Source of the DNA: Theobroma cacao
Taxonomy: Eukaryota > Streptophyta > Magnoliopsida > Malvales > Malvaceae
Direction: 5' to 3'
DNA: 64,000 bases
Assembly (NCBI RefSeq): GCF_000208745.1
Contig: NC_030858.1
Span: forward strand, 31,782,721-31,846,720
In this document: one piece after another, positions 36,715 through 47,522 of the stretch
How positions within the stretch are numbered: position 1 is the stretch's first letter
Layout: each line of letters starts with the position of its first letter
Notes under the pieces: model-generated
What the model was told of the DNA's origin: nothing
Databases searched by the model: none
What the model saw: only the letters and a program-made list of their open reading frames with translations
Position numbers and translations under genes: made by a program

Positions 36715-39060
36715 CACTCCCAAACTTAAGATTTTGCTAGTCCTCGAGTAAAACATAGAAAAGAACCTATCTTACGAAAATCAAATTCAATTAAATAAAT
36801 ATTGTTATTACTACTACTACTACTACTACTACTACTAGAGATAAAGTGTACAAACTCAATGATTCTTTATAATTTCCTAAAAAGTGTCTATAAATCATTA
36901 ATCTAAGGAAAAATAAAGGTCTCATTTAAATTCATGTTTCAATTTTAATGCAAGCACATTCTCAAATGGATTTTCGTGTGTGTGAAATTTTTTTCAAAAA
37001 ATATCATGATATCCGGATGAGTTTATGCCAACACCAATTTCATATTAGTACTAGATTTCCATAGGTTTATTTTTCATCTCTCTCTTCACTAATGTAGACC
37101 AATACAAAGCTAGGGATCAATAAAACTTTATAAAGCTTGTATTGTATGGCTAGGGTCAAGGTATGATAAAGGATATTAATGTGGCTCAAATCACTCTAAG
37201 TACATAATTATTCTAGGACTTATATATAGAGCTCTATTTTTTTCTAGAACACCTTTTTTTCCACATTTGAACTTTTCTTTCATTCAACACACTTTTTTTT
37301 TGTAATTTCACACCCCCAAACTTATTTTCTTTGTATTGTATGTAATGAGGTTTTTTTTCATATTTTGAACTTTTTTTTTTCACATCAACATCACCTTTCC
37401 ACCTTTTTCAACATTTAGCTCAATTTATATTTCCTAAAACAATATACATGCTTAGGAGTGAGGGTTGCAAAATTGGAAAATTAATTTTAAAGCTAGGCTC
37501 AATATTATGTAGTTAAACAAAGAAAAGGGAAATTAGGCTCAAAAGGGGTATACTAGGGATAAAAATTTAAAAGGTTGGCTTTTTAGGCTCAAACAGTCCA
37601 AAGATGGCCTAAATCATCTCTTGAAGTAAGTATTGCCTAAGATTTTACCTCAAGAGAAAATCAAGCAAATTCTAGAATTCATGACATAATCTAAAATTCA
37701 CATCAATATAAACCTTATCTAGATATTCACAATAATTCAAAGTAAAAGATATAATGTTTAAAATTGTGAAAATCACATCCTAACAATTATACTTAACAAA
37801 AAAAAAAAATTAGCATGAATCCAAACAAAACCTTATTTACCAAAGGCTAAAAATTCAAGACAACTAGTTATTATCATTGGATTGAGAAATAAAAAAAAAA
37901 TTGGTACAACTTTACTCTAGATTCCTAAAATTTAAACAAAAAATAAATTCATTTACCAGCTAATCCTAAATTATTTATAAATCTAGATAAACATGCACAT
38001 AAAATTAAATTTAAAACTTCCACAAAATATTTATCATTAGAAAAATAAATTCATCCCCCCAACTTAAACTAAACATTGTCCTCAATGTTAGAAAAAATAA
38101 AAAAAAGGTAAAGAATACTCCCTGATGATTGGATGAATTTTTGAGAAGCTCTAATCCTCATTTTTATTGTTATCATCACATTGCCATTTGGATGAATTTT
38201 TTTTACTACAATAAATAAATAAATAATGTAGAGAAATAAAATAAATAATAAATAAAAATAACTAAAAAGAAAATAAATAAAAAAAAATATTTTTTTTATT
38301 GGGTAATGGGTAGTCCAAACAAGAAAAAGGAATTGGGTTTGGTCAGTGAGCTGCTTAATGTTGGCAGCCTAATGGAAGGTGGTGGGTGGTGGGCTAGTAC
38401 AAATGTGGGGGGAATTGGGTTTTGTTAGTGGGCTGCCCAATGTTGGCAGCCCAATTGAGGGTGGTGGGGTAGCCCACTTCAAAGGGGTTGTGGCCTACCC
38501 CATGTGGGAGCCACAACCTACATCCAAAAGGCCTTTTTTTTTTTTGTTTTTATGGAGCCACAGCTCATGTTGTTGGAAGACTGCTAAGTCGCGGCTTCCC
38601 ATAGTGGGAGCCACTGCTTATCACTTTTTTTTTAAAATTTGTTTTTTTCCTTTTTTCATTTTTTTTTCAAATTTTTTTTGAATTTTTTTGAAATATTATT
38701 TTTTATTTTTATTTTTTTGACACGAAAAGTTTTTTTTTAAATATTTTTTTTGAATTTTTTTTTGAATTTTTAAAATTTTTTAAATATATTTTTTTATGAA
38801 CCTGCACAAATAAAAAAAGTGTTAATAATTTAATAATTAAATAAATAAAAATAAAAATAAAAATAATAAAATAAAGTAAGTTAGAGTGATTGAGTTGCCT
38901 CCCAAGAAATGCTTCTTTATAGTCACTAGCTTGACTATGATACCCCATTTTGCACTACTTTATATGGTTCGAGATTTTCTTTATTGACCTTGACTTCTCT
39001 GACAAGTCTGCTATAAATCTCAATAATATCATAAGGATGAATCTTTACCACCTTAAACTT
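36715..39060. other. Non-coding 3' interior of the gypsy element
   Basis: This interval stands where pol should be. It holds no reverse transcriptase or integrase sequence. It includes T and A homopolymer tracts (38620-38880) and a GC-richer patch at 38330-38620 with an 82-base duplication (AATTGGGTTT at 38331 and 38413) and repeated GTGGGAGCCAC. Confidence 0.7.
36808..36837. repeat. (TAC)n microsatellite inside the gypsy element
   Basis: About ten ACT/TAC triplets lie just inside the 3' LTR end. The run is not in the related element at 22438, so it probably arose after they separated. Confidence 0.85.
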
Positions 39061-39066
39061 GTTCCC

Positions 39067-39612
39067 TTAATATGGTCTAAGATTCCTTGGGAAAAGATAG
39101 AGTTGTGAATCAGAAAGTACTACTCGCTGTCTAATCACAAAATTAAGATAGCTGAAAAATTGTGGTGGTTTTGTCTCAAGAGTTGGCGCCTGCATTGTTG
39201 AAGGTGGTGAAATAGGCTTACCTTTACCCTCATTGACTGAATCCACTTTATAGCAATTATCTGTATAGGGGTATTGAGTTGCATTGAACAAATTAAATAC
39301 CACTTCCTTTTCTCCAACTTTGAAAGTTATTTTGCCATTATTCACATCAATAATTGCTTCAACTGTAGCTAAGAATGATCTTCCCAAAATAAGAGAAATT
39401 TGAACATTATCTTTAATCTCAAGCATAATGAAGTCCACCGAATGTATAAATGCCAAACTTTAAGCAAAACATCCTCTATAATCCCAACTAGGTGCCTAAT
39501 TGTTCTATTTATTAATTGCAAGGTAACTGTAATAGGTTGTATCTCTTGAAATCCAAGTTTTTTGGCAATAGACAAAGGCATTATTGAAACACTAGCACTT
39601 AAATCACATAAA
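39067..39612 (-). pseudogene. Gypsy aspartic protease relic
   Basis: The minus-strand pieces read ALCDLSASVSIMPLSIAKKL (39560-39612), TVTLQLINRTIRH with GIIEDVLLKV, and after a frame change DFIMLEI with LILGRSFLATVEAIIDV (39340-39430). This is a retropepsin domain with the catalytic Asp of the D-L-G/S-A motif and the ILGR flap-side motif. The frameshift makes it non-functional. Confidence 0.8.
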
Positions 39613-39859
39613 GCTTTAGAAATTTTAAAACTACCAATAGTGCAAGGAATAGAAAAACTCCCTTAATCTTTAAGTTTTGGTGGAAGCTTATTCTGGATTA
39701 TAGCATTGCACTTTTCAGTGAGTGCAACTGTCTCAAAGTCTTCCAATTTCCTCTTTTTGGTCAGGATGTCTTTTAAGAATTTAAGATAACTTGGTATTTG
39801 TTCTAAAGCTTCAGCAAAAGGAATATTAATGTGTAGTTTTTAAATACCTCAAGAAATCT

Positions 39860-41431
39860 CTAGAATTGTTTGTCAAGTTTTTGCTTTTGAAAACGTTGAG
39901 GAAAAGGTGGTGGAGGTGTGGGAGCAGATTGTGATTTTTCTTTTGAATTTTCAGCAGATTTTTCAACCACAATATCTTTTTTAGCATCTTTTTCAATTTC
40001 TTTCTCATCAGATTGAATTGAAATCTCAAGATTTAATGCTTGATTACTTACCTCTTTACGTACCTCTTTTCCATTGCAAAGAGTGATTGCCATACAATGT
40101 TCCTTACCTTTTCTTCTTGGGTTGGGTTCAGTATCACTTGGTAAGGTAACTTGAGGTCTAGTATTTAAAGCATTGGCAAGTTGGCTTACTTGAATCTCAA
40201 GATTTCTAATGGAAGCTGCTTGATTTTGAATGGAGGCATCAGTCCTTACCATAAATGCTTCAGTCTTTGTTATAAATGCATCAGTCTTTGTCATGAATTG
40301 CATGAACATATCCTCCATTGAAGGCTTTTTTTCTAGCATAGGGGCTCTAGATGGAAATCTAGGGAAAAAGTTTGACTTAGCTGCTAATGAAGACCCTTGA
40401 TTGTTATTCCATAAAAAATTAGGATGATTCCTCCAACCAGGATTATAAGTGTTGGAATAGGGATTGTTTTGTTGCCTATTTCCAACAAATTGACAAGACT
40501 TAGAATAGATGGGACAATTGTCATTGGAATGTCTTTCCCCACAAAATTCATATGTCATAAAGGAGTTTTAAGCAACATTAACACTCAGTTTATCTATTTT
40601 CTTTGTGAGAGAGGCCAATTGTGTAGAAACAGTGTTCAATACATCTAATTCATGAATTTCAGTAATTTCTTTTGTATCCAATCTTTCAGATGGCCATTGA
40701 TAATTATTAAAAGCTATCTCTTCGAGTAAATCATAAGCCTCATCAATGGATTTACTCATAAGTGCACCTCCAGCGGCAACATCAATAGTAGTTCTAAAAG
40801 GTCCCAACAAACCATTATAAAAAGGTTAAACTTGCAGCCACTTAGGTAATCCATGGTGAGGACATCTTCTCATCAAATCCTTATACCTTTCCTAAGCTTC
40901 ATATAGTGATTTAGAATCAAATTGCATGAAAGAAGTAATAGCATTCCGCATCTTTGCTGACTTTGCAGGTGGGAAGAATCTTGCTAAGAATTTTTGAGCC
41001 AAATCATCCCAAGTATTAATGGAACTAGTAGGAAGCGAATTTAACCAGCTCTTTGCTTTATCTCTCAATGAAAAAGGGAAAAGCTTCAATCTTATGGCAT
41101 CATCAGTAACACCATTGGCCTTGAATGTATCGTAGATTTTCAGGAAATTTACAATATAAGCATTCGGATCATCATTAGGCAAACCCCCAAACTGAACAAC
41201 AGTCTAAATCATCTGAATGATTGATGGCTTAATTTCAAAATTGTTGGCTTGAATAAGAGGTCTTCGGATACTATAGTGGAGATTTTGCAGTTGTGGGACT
41301 GCATACTCCCTCGAAGGCTTAGTCTTCGTTTCTTGTTGATTAGCCATTGTTTTACTTGGAGCAATTTTTTTTTTCCTCTGAATTCTATGAAAAGTTTTCT
41401 CGATTTCTGGATCAAAAGGAACAATTTTCAA
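39860..41431 (-). pseudogene. Gypsy gag relic
   Basis: On the minus strand the frame gives the retrotransposon gag domain LKLFPFSLRDKAKSWLNSLP, NTWDDLAQKFLARFFPPAKS and, after a stop, ERYKDLMRRCPHHGLPKWLQ. A zinc-finger-like CGERHSNDNCPI follows near 40540, with NPYSNTYNPGWRNHPNF. At least three in-frame stops interrupt it, one of them (near 40888) at a position where Trp is expected, consistent with a G-to-A change. It is otherwise unusually well kept for a dead copy. Confidence 0.85.
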
Positions 41432-41550
41432 ATTTTAGGCTCTTCGCATACAACGACCAAAAGTACCTGAAAAATTAAAGAATAGAAAAGTCTATATTAA
41501 AATTAAGAATGCTTGGTATTAATATTAACAAGAAAGAATTAAAAATCAAT

Positions 41551-41568
41551 TCCCCAGCAACGGTGCCA
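41551..41568 (-). other. Primer-binding site, tRNA-Asp type
   Basis: The plus strand reads TCCCCAGCAACGGTGCCA, differing at two positions from the 3' end of plant tRNA-Asp. It sits six bases from the LTR start at 41575. Athila-type elements use this primer. Confidence 0.85.
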
Positions 41569-41574
41569 AAAACT

Positions 41575-43100
41575 TGTTGTTGAATTTTCTACTCACACAA
41601 GTGCACGTATCGCAAAGATAATATAGAGATGAGTAGAGTGTCGATCCCACAAAGAATTGAATTAATCCTTATTGTTAACTACTAAAATTAATACACCTTA
41701 ATTTTATCTAAACAATTAAAAAGAAAGATTTTAAACTAATAAACTAATAAGTAAAACTAAAACTTAGTCTAAAATCTATTAGCAAATTTACTTTATTAAA
41801 TGTGAATGACTACTAGACCTAAGATTATAATATCCATCAATACTTTATCTAATTATTGTCTCTCTCTCTTAACTTAGTTTAATGGATTAAGTTGCTAACC
41901 TAGAGTCTTAAATTATTTACAAGTCTCTGTCGAGTTTCTCATAAAAATACCTTTCCCAATTAATTTACTACATGTCTATGCAAATTATATTGAAGAAAGA
42001 TTCATTAAGTTTGTGCTCTAATTTTGGCTACGTATGGCTTATAGGTGTATGTCTACCCTATATGCAAATCAAACCACCTAATCACTAAGTGTATTCGATC
42101 ATACGCTATTTTATTCAAGGTCTACCTAAATCTCTTTCGTCAATGTTTAACCTAGGTTTTCAATTCAATCTAATTGGTGGCCAGTCAATTAGAAGTATCA
42201 AGAACAGAATAAAATAAACAACTTAAATCCATCAAACATAAATAAAAGAGAGATAAATAATTTAGACTATATATTGAGTTCAATCGTAATCTTAGATTAA
42301 AAACTTAATTCCCCATTAAGTCATACATCATCATTGAATAAAATTTACACATTAAAACTAAGGAAATAAAAGAATAACAAAAAGATAGAAAAAACCAAGG
42401 ATTGTCTTCTTGATCTCCAAATCTCCTTGAATTCTTCAAATTCCTTCAATGACTCTATAGCTTAATTCTCCGATGTCAATTTGGTGTTTTTCTTGCTTCT
42501 TTTTTTCATCAAGTCTTCCGAAAGGTTGTTTTTATAGGCTTTGAAGTTACGCCAAATTGGGTGAAGAAAGTAGTCAACTTCAGTTGGGATGTCCTCATCA
42601 GACTATGTAAGTCAGAGCCTTGCACAATTAATTAATAGAAATTGCAATTACTCTAAGACTGTTACAGTGTACCAAATTCGACAAGATTTTGACCATCATA
42701 CATGCCGAAATGGTGAAGTGGCAGACATAAAAGTTATATATTTTTGTCTTATCTTTCCAATGGTTTAAGAATTACTTCATTTGAAACTTTGTAGAGAAAG
42801 TTATGACCAAAATACCGAAGCATGTGTAGTGCAAGTCTGCACCTCGAAATTGCTCTCCTTCTTTCACTAATATTCTTCTTTCAAACACCTACAAAAGCAC
42901 AAATAAATCAATAACAGCATATCTTAACCATATTAAGACCAATTTATGCATAAAATTAATTATGATTAGATTGACTCACCTAAAATAACTAATTTTAAAA
43001 TAATTAAATAAAAACTACTAATTTTTATGCATTACTACAAAAACTAAGCCAAATTATTATCAAAATTACGCTCAAATAACTCTACATCATAGAGTTATCA
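41575..43100 (-). repeat. 5' LTR of the gypsy element
   Basis: It pairs with 35233-36714. It has an extra stretch of about 44 bases near 42985-43030 with TAAAATAACTAATTTT-like words. Confidence 0.88.
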
Positions 43101-44150
43101 CTTTCAGATGTGTCACATCAATTGCAACTACAAGACACATTATATCCCTAAACCCCTAGATACAAGCCCCGTTTAGCCAGAAACAATATTGAATCATTGT
43201 GCCTCATCAATAGCCACTGTAGTGATTGTACCGAGATTTTCTCATTTCAAAATATAAACATACGAGGGTAGTAGTTGAAATGACTTCTCCGAGGGACCGA
43301 AAACAAGCCTTTCTGCATACTTCTTCGCTTGCCAGGCCTTTCCATACAAGCATTACAATTCCCACACAACCCTCATGTCACAAATTATGTCCTTAAGTTT
43401 CAATGCTACTCCATTAGCCTGAAACTTGTATGACATAAGTTCACCAATTATCTACGCATTCACGATTCAGAATCGCCCATGCAAACCATTGACAGTACAC
43501 ATGTGTACTTTGTGGTATGCCTGATCTTACCAATATTCTCCTTCAGGTAACTTCATTGCACGCACACTAAACTTGCATGCCTTGTCCTTACAAATAACCT
43601 CAAAATGAGCTTGACATGACCTTTTTACTCTTAAACTGCTTTTTTAATACTAATATGTTCAAAGGTCTTTTCAATTCGGCCTTGAAGGAAAACATTTTTC
43701 CTTTGTATAAACAGTCATTGGCAGATGTCAACTCCTCAATGGTAATTGTTTGGAAAGAAAACCTTTTGGCACCCAAAATAAGCCATGTACGAGATACACA
43801 TGGATTTCCCTTTGCTCGATAACTATCATTGGGCAATGTCTTAGGTGAATGAATCCCATTGTTACCAGCAATAAGGTTATTGTATATGGGTCATCGCACA
43901 AAACATCTCATACATTAACACCTCCAACATGTTCCGTTTCACCTTCAACATCATTGCAATTTGGAATGTCATTGTCATAAAGCCAATCATCATCTAAACT
44001 GTCATCATGCCATTCATCAGGCCCGCTATTAGAATCGTCATAAAATCTATCTGCACCGATAGGGAACCAATCCTCTTCACCCTGATCAGATGCAGTATTA
44101 GCCTTGAGTGTCACAATGCCATCCTTGAGCATCGTAGTGTCATCCTCAAG

Positions 44151-44490
44151 TGTCACAGTGTCATTTGAAAATGGCATTACACCTTCTATAGTTTCATCAG
44201 ATGGTTGCATTGGTTAGATAGAAACAAGTAATTGGTTCGATGCACATATTGATTGAAATTGTGTAGCCAACTTTTGTGTGTCTATTGGGTTGCACAAACT
44301 CATGTGCATACGTCGATTGCAATGTCACAGTGTCATTTGAAAATGGCATTACACTTTCTATAGTTTCATCCGATCGTTGCATTGGTTGGATAGAAACAAG
44401 TAATTGGTTCGATGCACATGCTGATTGGAATTGTGTAGCCAACTGTTGTGTTGCACAAACTCATGTGCATACGTCGATTGCAATTGTTGT
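44151..44490. repeat. 172-bp tandem duplication in the MULE N-terminal region
   Basis: The phrase TGTCACAGTGTCATTTG occurs at 44151 and 44323, and the sequence after each matches closely for about 165 bases. On the minus strand this doubles an acidic peptide containing MPFSNDTVTL. Confidence 0.85.
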
Positions 44491-44934
44491 GGGTGGGACC
44501 GAATGCTGTGGTATATGTGAGGCACTATAAATCTCAATCTGATTGATGTGATTACCATGTTGTACAGCTTCTTCATATGGCATAACATTTGTATGGCTTT
44601 CCTTAATGGTGATGTACATTACCAAAACATTCCTTTGCTCAAGTAGAATTAATGTAACATCTTCCTCGTCTTTAAAAATTGGGTGTGATAACTCTCCGAG
44701 TGTATTGATCAATGCATGTAACTCAATCTTGTGAATCTATGAGTTTACCCTAACAACATCTTCAATCAACTTCATTAAGTCAGTAAACGACAAATCACTC
44801 ATAACCCCTTGTATTTGTGACTCACCACCCTTGTAAATATCCTCGACCCACTAACCATCGTGTCTTATCATAAGTCGCACAATTGGCATGCCATTGAAAT
44901 TTTGAAAAAAAAAATGTCAGTCAATTTGCACATT

Positions 44935-45490
44935 ACATACCATATTTTAAAATTTTGCTACACGCCCTATCGAAAACATGTTATACGTCATGTTGAAAAA
45001 ATTTTGTTACACGGCATGTTCAAAACAATGTTACACACCATTTTGACAACATGTTACACACAATGTGCATAACAATTTTCTACCCGCCATGTGCATAACA
45101 ATGTTGCTACCCACCATGTTCAAGAACAGTATGCTACAAGACATTTTTTAAAGAAATATTTCTACATGCCGTGTTCAATGATTTTGCTACATGCCATGTG
45201 TAATGATTTTGCTACACGCCATGTGCATAACAATTTTGCTACACACCATGTGCATAACAATTTTGCTACACCATTTTCAAAAGAAATATTTCTACAGGCC
45301 ATCTTTAACAAAAAAAATTTTACACCCCAAGTACAATGATTTTGCTACACGTTATATTTACTATACATCATGTACAGAAAAATTTTATTATACGCCATGT
45401 ACTAAAACATATTATTAAAAGCCAAGCTCTTTCAATATATTTTTTACATGCCATTTGCATTAGAGATGTTACATGCATGACGTGTAACAA
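44935..45490 (-). repeat. Right array of the MULE, opposite orientation
   Basis: About 15 diverged copies of TTTTGCTACACGCCATGTGC occur, spaced mostly 27-35 bases. Read on the minus strand they contain ATGGCGTGTAGCA, the same core as the left array. Unit length and flanking words differ from the left array, so only the core is shared. Confidence 0.75.
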
Positions 45491-47522
45491 CTATAGGAAA
45501 TGTTCTAATTTACACAGAAAGTTTAAGAAATTAATGGGGTGGGTTTTTCATCAACTTTTTGATTTTGTGAAAAGCAGCAATAAACCCAATAATATACATT
45601 GATGTCATCTCTGCTCTAGGGTCAGTATATCAACGACGATATAGTGAAATGTCGAGAGATAAATCACAGCATGATGACGATGGTGCTCAACAGATAGCTG
45701 GATGGCAAGAGAGATTTGACAGAGCTGAGAAAGCTTAGAGAGTTGATAGAGTTGAGAGAGTTGAGGAAGTTAAGATAGTTGAGCATATGGCGGGAGGAAA
45801 ATATTAGGAGATTAATTTGCCAGAAATGTATTCAAGGGTATTTTTGTCAACTCATGCTAAGATTGGATAAAAACAGTTAACTTTATATCGTAGGCTATTT
45901 TTTAAATCACCTTATCAAGAGGGTTATTTCTCACAATTTCCTCCTCAAAATATCTTTCTTGATCTCAAACCTTGTTTTCATATTCGGCACATGCCTACCT
46001 TTTCCTTTTTCCTCACATTCGGCTTGCTTTTCTACTTCGTAGAATTAAGAGATCTTTGAAGAGTTCAAAATTTCTTTCTTGGTCTCAAGCCTCGTCTTCA
46101 TACTGAACACATCCCTACCTTTTCCTTTTCCTCAAATTCGACTTAAGTGAGCGAAGGTATGAGAATGAATACGAGGAGAAAGAATCTATTTGTAATATTT
46201 TTTGTAAACATGAGGAGAGATCTAACCTTACCTATATATAATGAATTCTTGCTACCACTTATCATAATTCATTTTATTAGATCATATTATGAACTATATA
46301 ATATTATCTTTTTTATCAAGATCAAATTAATTTAGCATAATTTTGATAAAAGACAAATATAAATTAAATAATGGGTCCACATTTTAATTATTCAAAAAAA
46401 CTAACAATTCTGCACTTGGATTATGTTATTTAAATTCATAATTTTGAAATACAATTTTTCTTAAAAACAACTCATAGTCTAGGACAAACTGAAGACTTAT
46501 GGGTTAATTAAAACAAAATGGTCTTGAGACTACTACAACCACCGTTCTCTTCAATAAAATTTTATGATATCGAAAGATAGCAATAACTGCATGTATAAAG
46601 ATATATATATATATATATGTACATCACTCAATCTTATTAACATGAACTCAATGCTAGAGTGTAGCAATGAACAACAACACTTTTTTGATGATCTATTTTC
46701 ATAGGTTGTATTCATTTGTTAGTCACTTTAATTTCCACTTTATGCAACCCAAGTTTGGAAAAGAAAAACTTTATAGTTTATTCAATAAATTTGTATATCT
46801 ACCTTACATATCTCAAAATATATTTTATATGTGAACTATACAACCTTAAAGCTATCAATTTATACCCTACTTATGCTTAAAACTAACACATGATAAAAGA
46901 ATTACATTATTTTTAGGAACAAAGTTTTGTAAGAAAAATTTCGTAAAAAAATAAGGTGCCATTATTGACGAAATTCTGATGATTCTCCAACCCTTTCATA
47001 ATTTTTGTTTTTCTCACCTATTTTTAATAAAATTCCGACAAATACAGTTGGTTGAAAATTTGTCATAATTGAGGTGCGCGCTAATTCAAAATTTTTTACG
47101 AACAATCTTTTGGTAGAAAAATCTGTTGGAATATCATCCTATCAACAAACTGGCATTTGATGCATTTTTTTGACAGAATTCCCATCGACAAGTTCAGGTT
47201 AATTGTTAAAATATATATTTTTTATTTTGTAAATAAAGTTAAAAATATAAAAGGGGTGAAATTCCCAAATCAAGGCCGTAGCTCAAATTCTTCTTAGAAC
47301 CCTAACCCAGCCATGAAAACAATGAGGTTTATTGTTGGGGAAAGAGCTATTCCAATTTGTGTAACTTAAAATCACACTACCACCAAACATATTTTCAGAA
47401 ACATCAGTCATGTGTTGCTTTCTTAGAATGATGTTAATGGAAAACAACTTTAAAATATGTTGAACAAATTATGAAATAGCACTTTGATTTAATAATAAGT
47501 GTCACCCAAGTTTACTAAGATG
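45491..47522. other. Non-coding region right of the MULE
   Basis: The stretch 45491-45940 may hold the MULE leader and its terminus. A 120-base tandem duplication starts at 45946 and 46066 (CAAAATATCTTTCTTG and its diverged copy). A TA run lies at 46601-46618. The part 46925-47210 repeats words like GACGAAATTCTG, ATTCCGACAAAT and CATCGACAAG. No gene is recognisable. Confidence 0.4.

Larger units (their letters stand above)
35233..43100 (-). mobile_element. Non-autonomous gypsy (Athila/Tat-like) element with gag and protease only
   Basis: LTRs are 35233-36714 (1482 bp) and 41575-43100 (1526 bp). Both start TGTTGTTGAATTTTC and end CATAGAGTTATCA. The target duplication is CTTTT before and CTTTC after, one mismatch in five. 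The primer site at 41551-41568 matches tRNA-Asp. Gag (41431-39860) and a retropepsin relic (39612-39067) follow on the minus strand. Between the protease and the 3' LTR, about 2.3 kb (36715-39060) carries only AT-rich non-coding DNA, so reverse transcriptase, RNase H and integrase are missing. The LTRs differ at about 15 of the first 210 bases by eye, so it is younger than the copia element. Confidence 0.88.
34025..44712 (-). pseudogene. MULE transposase (MuDR type), split by a gypsy insertion
   Basis: The minus strand reads, from 44712 down: an acidic N-terminal region with EDWFPIGADRFYDDSNSGPD (near 44060), a MuDR DNA-binding-like region with YKGKMFSFKAELK (near 43700) and CKFSVRA (near 43570), and a MULE domain with LYGKAWQAKKYAERL (near 43330). 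VAIDVTHLK follows at 43101-43130, where the gypsy element interrupts. Beyond it, from 35232 down, come DRFKVVLFVTVCKD, NECLYLVAFGIGHIKDEDSW and FISNQHLSIKKAI (35040-35220). A SWIM-like C-H piece (CSCFELQ) lies near 34580, an intron-like gap at about 34455-34525, and the C-terminal PPPWSGQTGRPRRKRIP at about 34290. Stops occur in several places. It encoded the transposase of the element described at 32310-45490. Confidence 0.85.
32310..45490 (-). mobile_element. Mutator-like (MULE) element relic with inverted flanking arrays
   Basis: A MULE transposase relic (44712-34025 on the minus strand) lies between two repeat arrays in opposite orientation. The left array repeats ATGGCGTGTAACA on the plus strand. 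The right array repeats its complement, TGTTACACGCCAT, and diverged forms. This gives a foldback-like structure of which the limits stated here are the arrays only. True ends may lie outside: a MULE-terminus-like sequence, GAGAAATAACCCTC on the minus strand, is seen at about 45920-45935, but I found no partner to the left. The element is interrupted by a gypsy insertion at 35233-43100. Confidence 0.65.

Noticed and set aside
45191..45602. Open frames with repeated MILLHAMC-like phrases
   Set aside because: They are translations of the right MULE array, not a protein gene.
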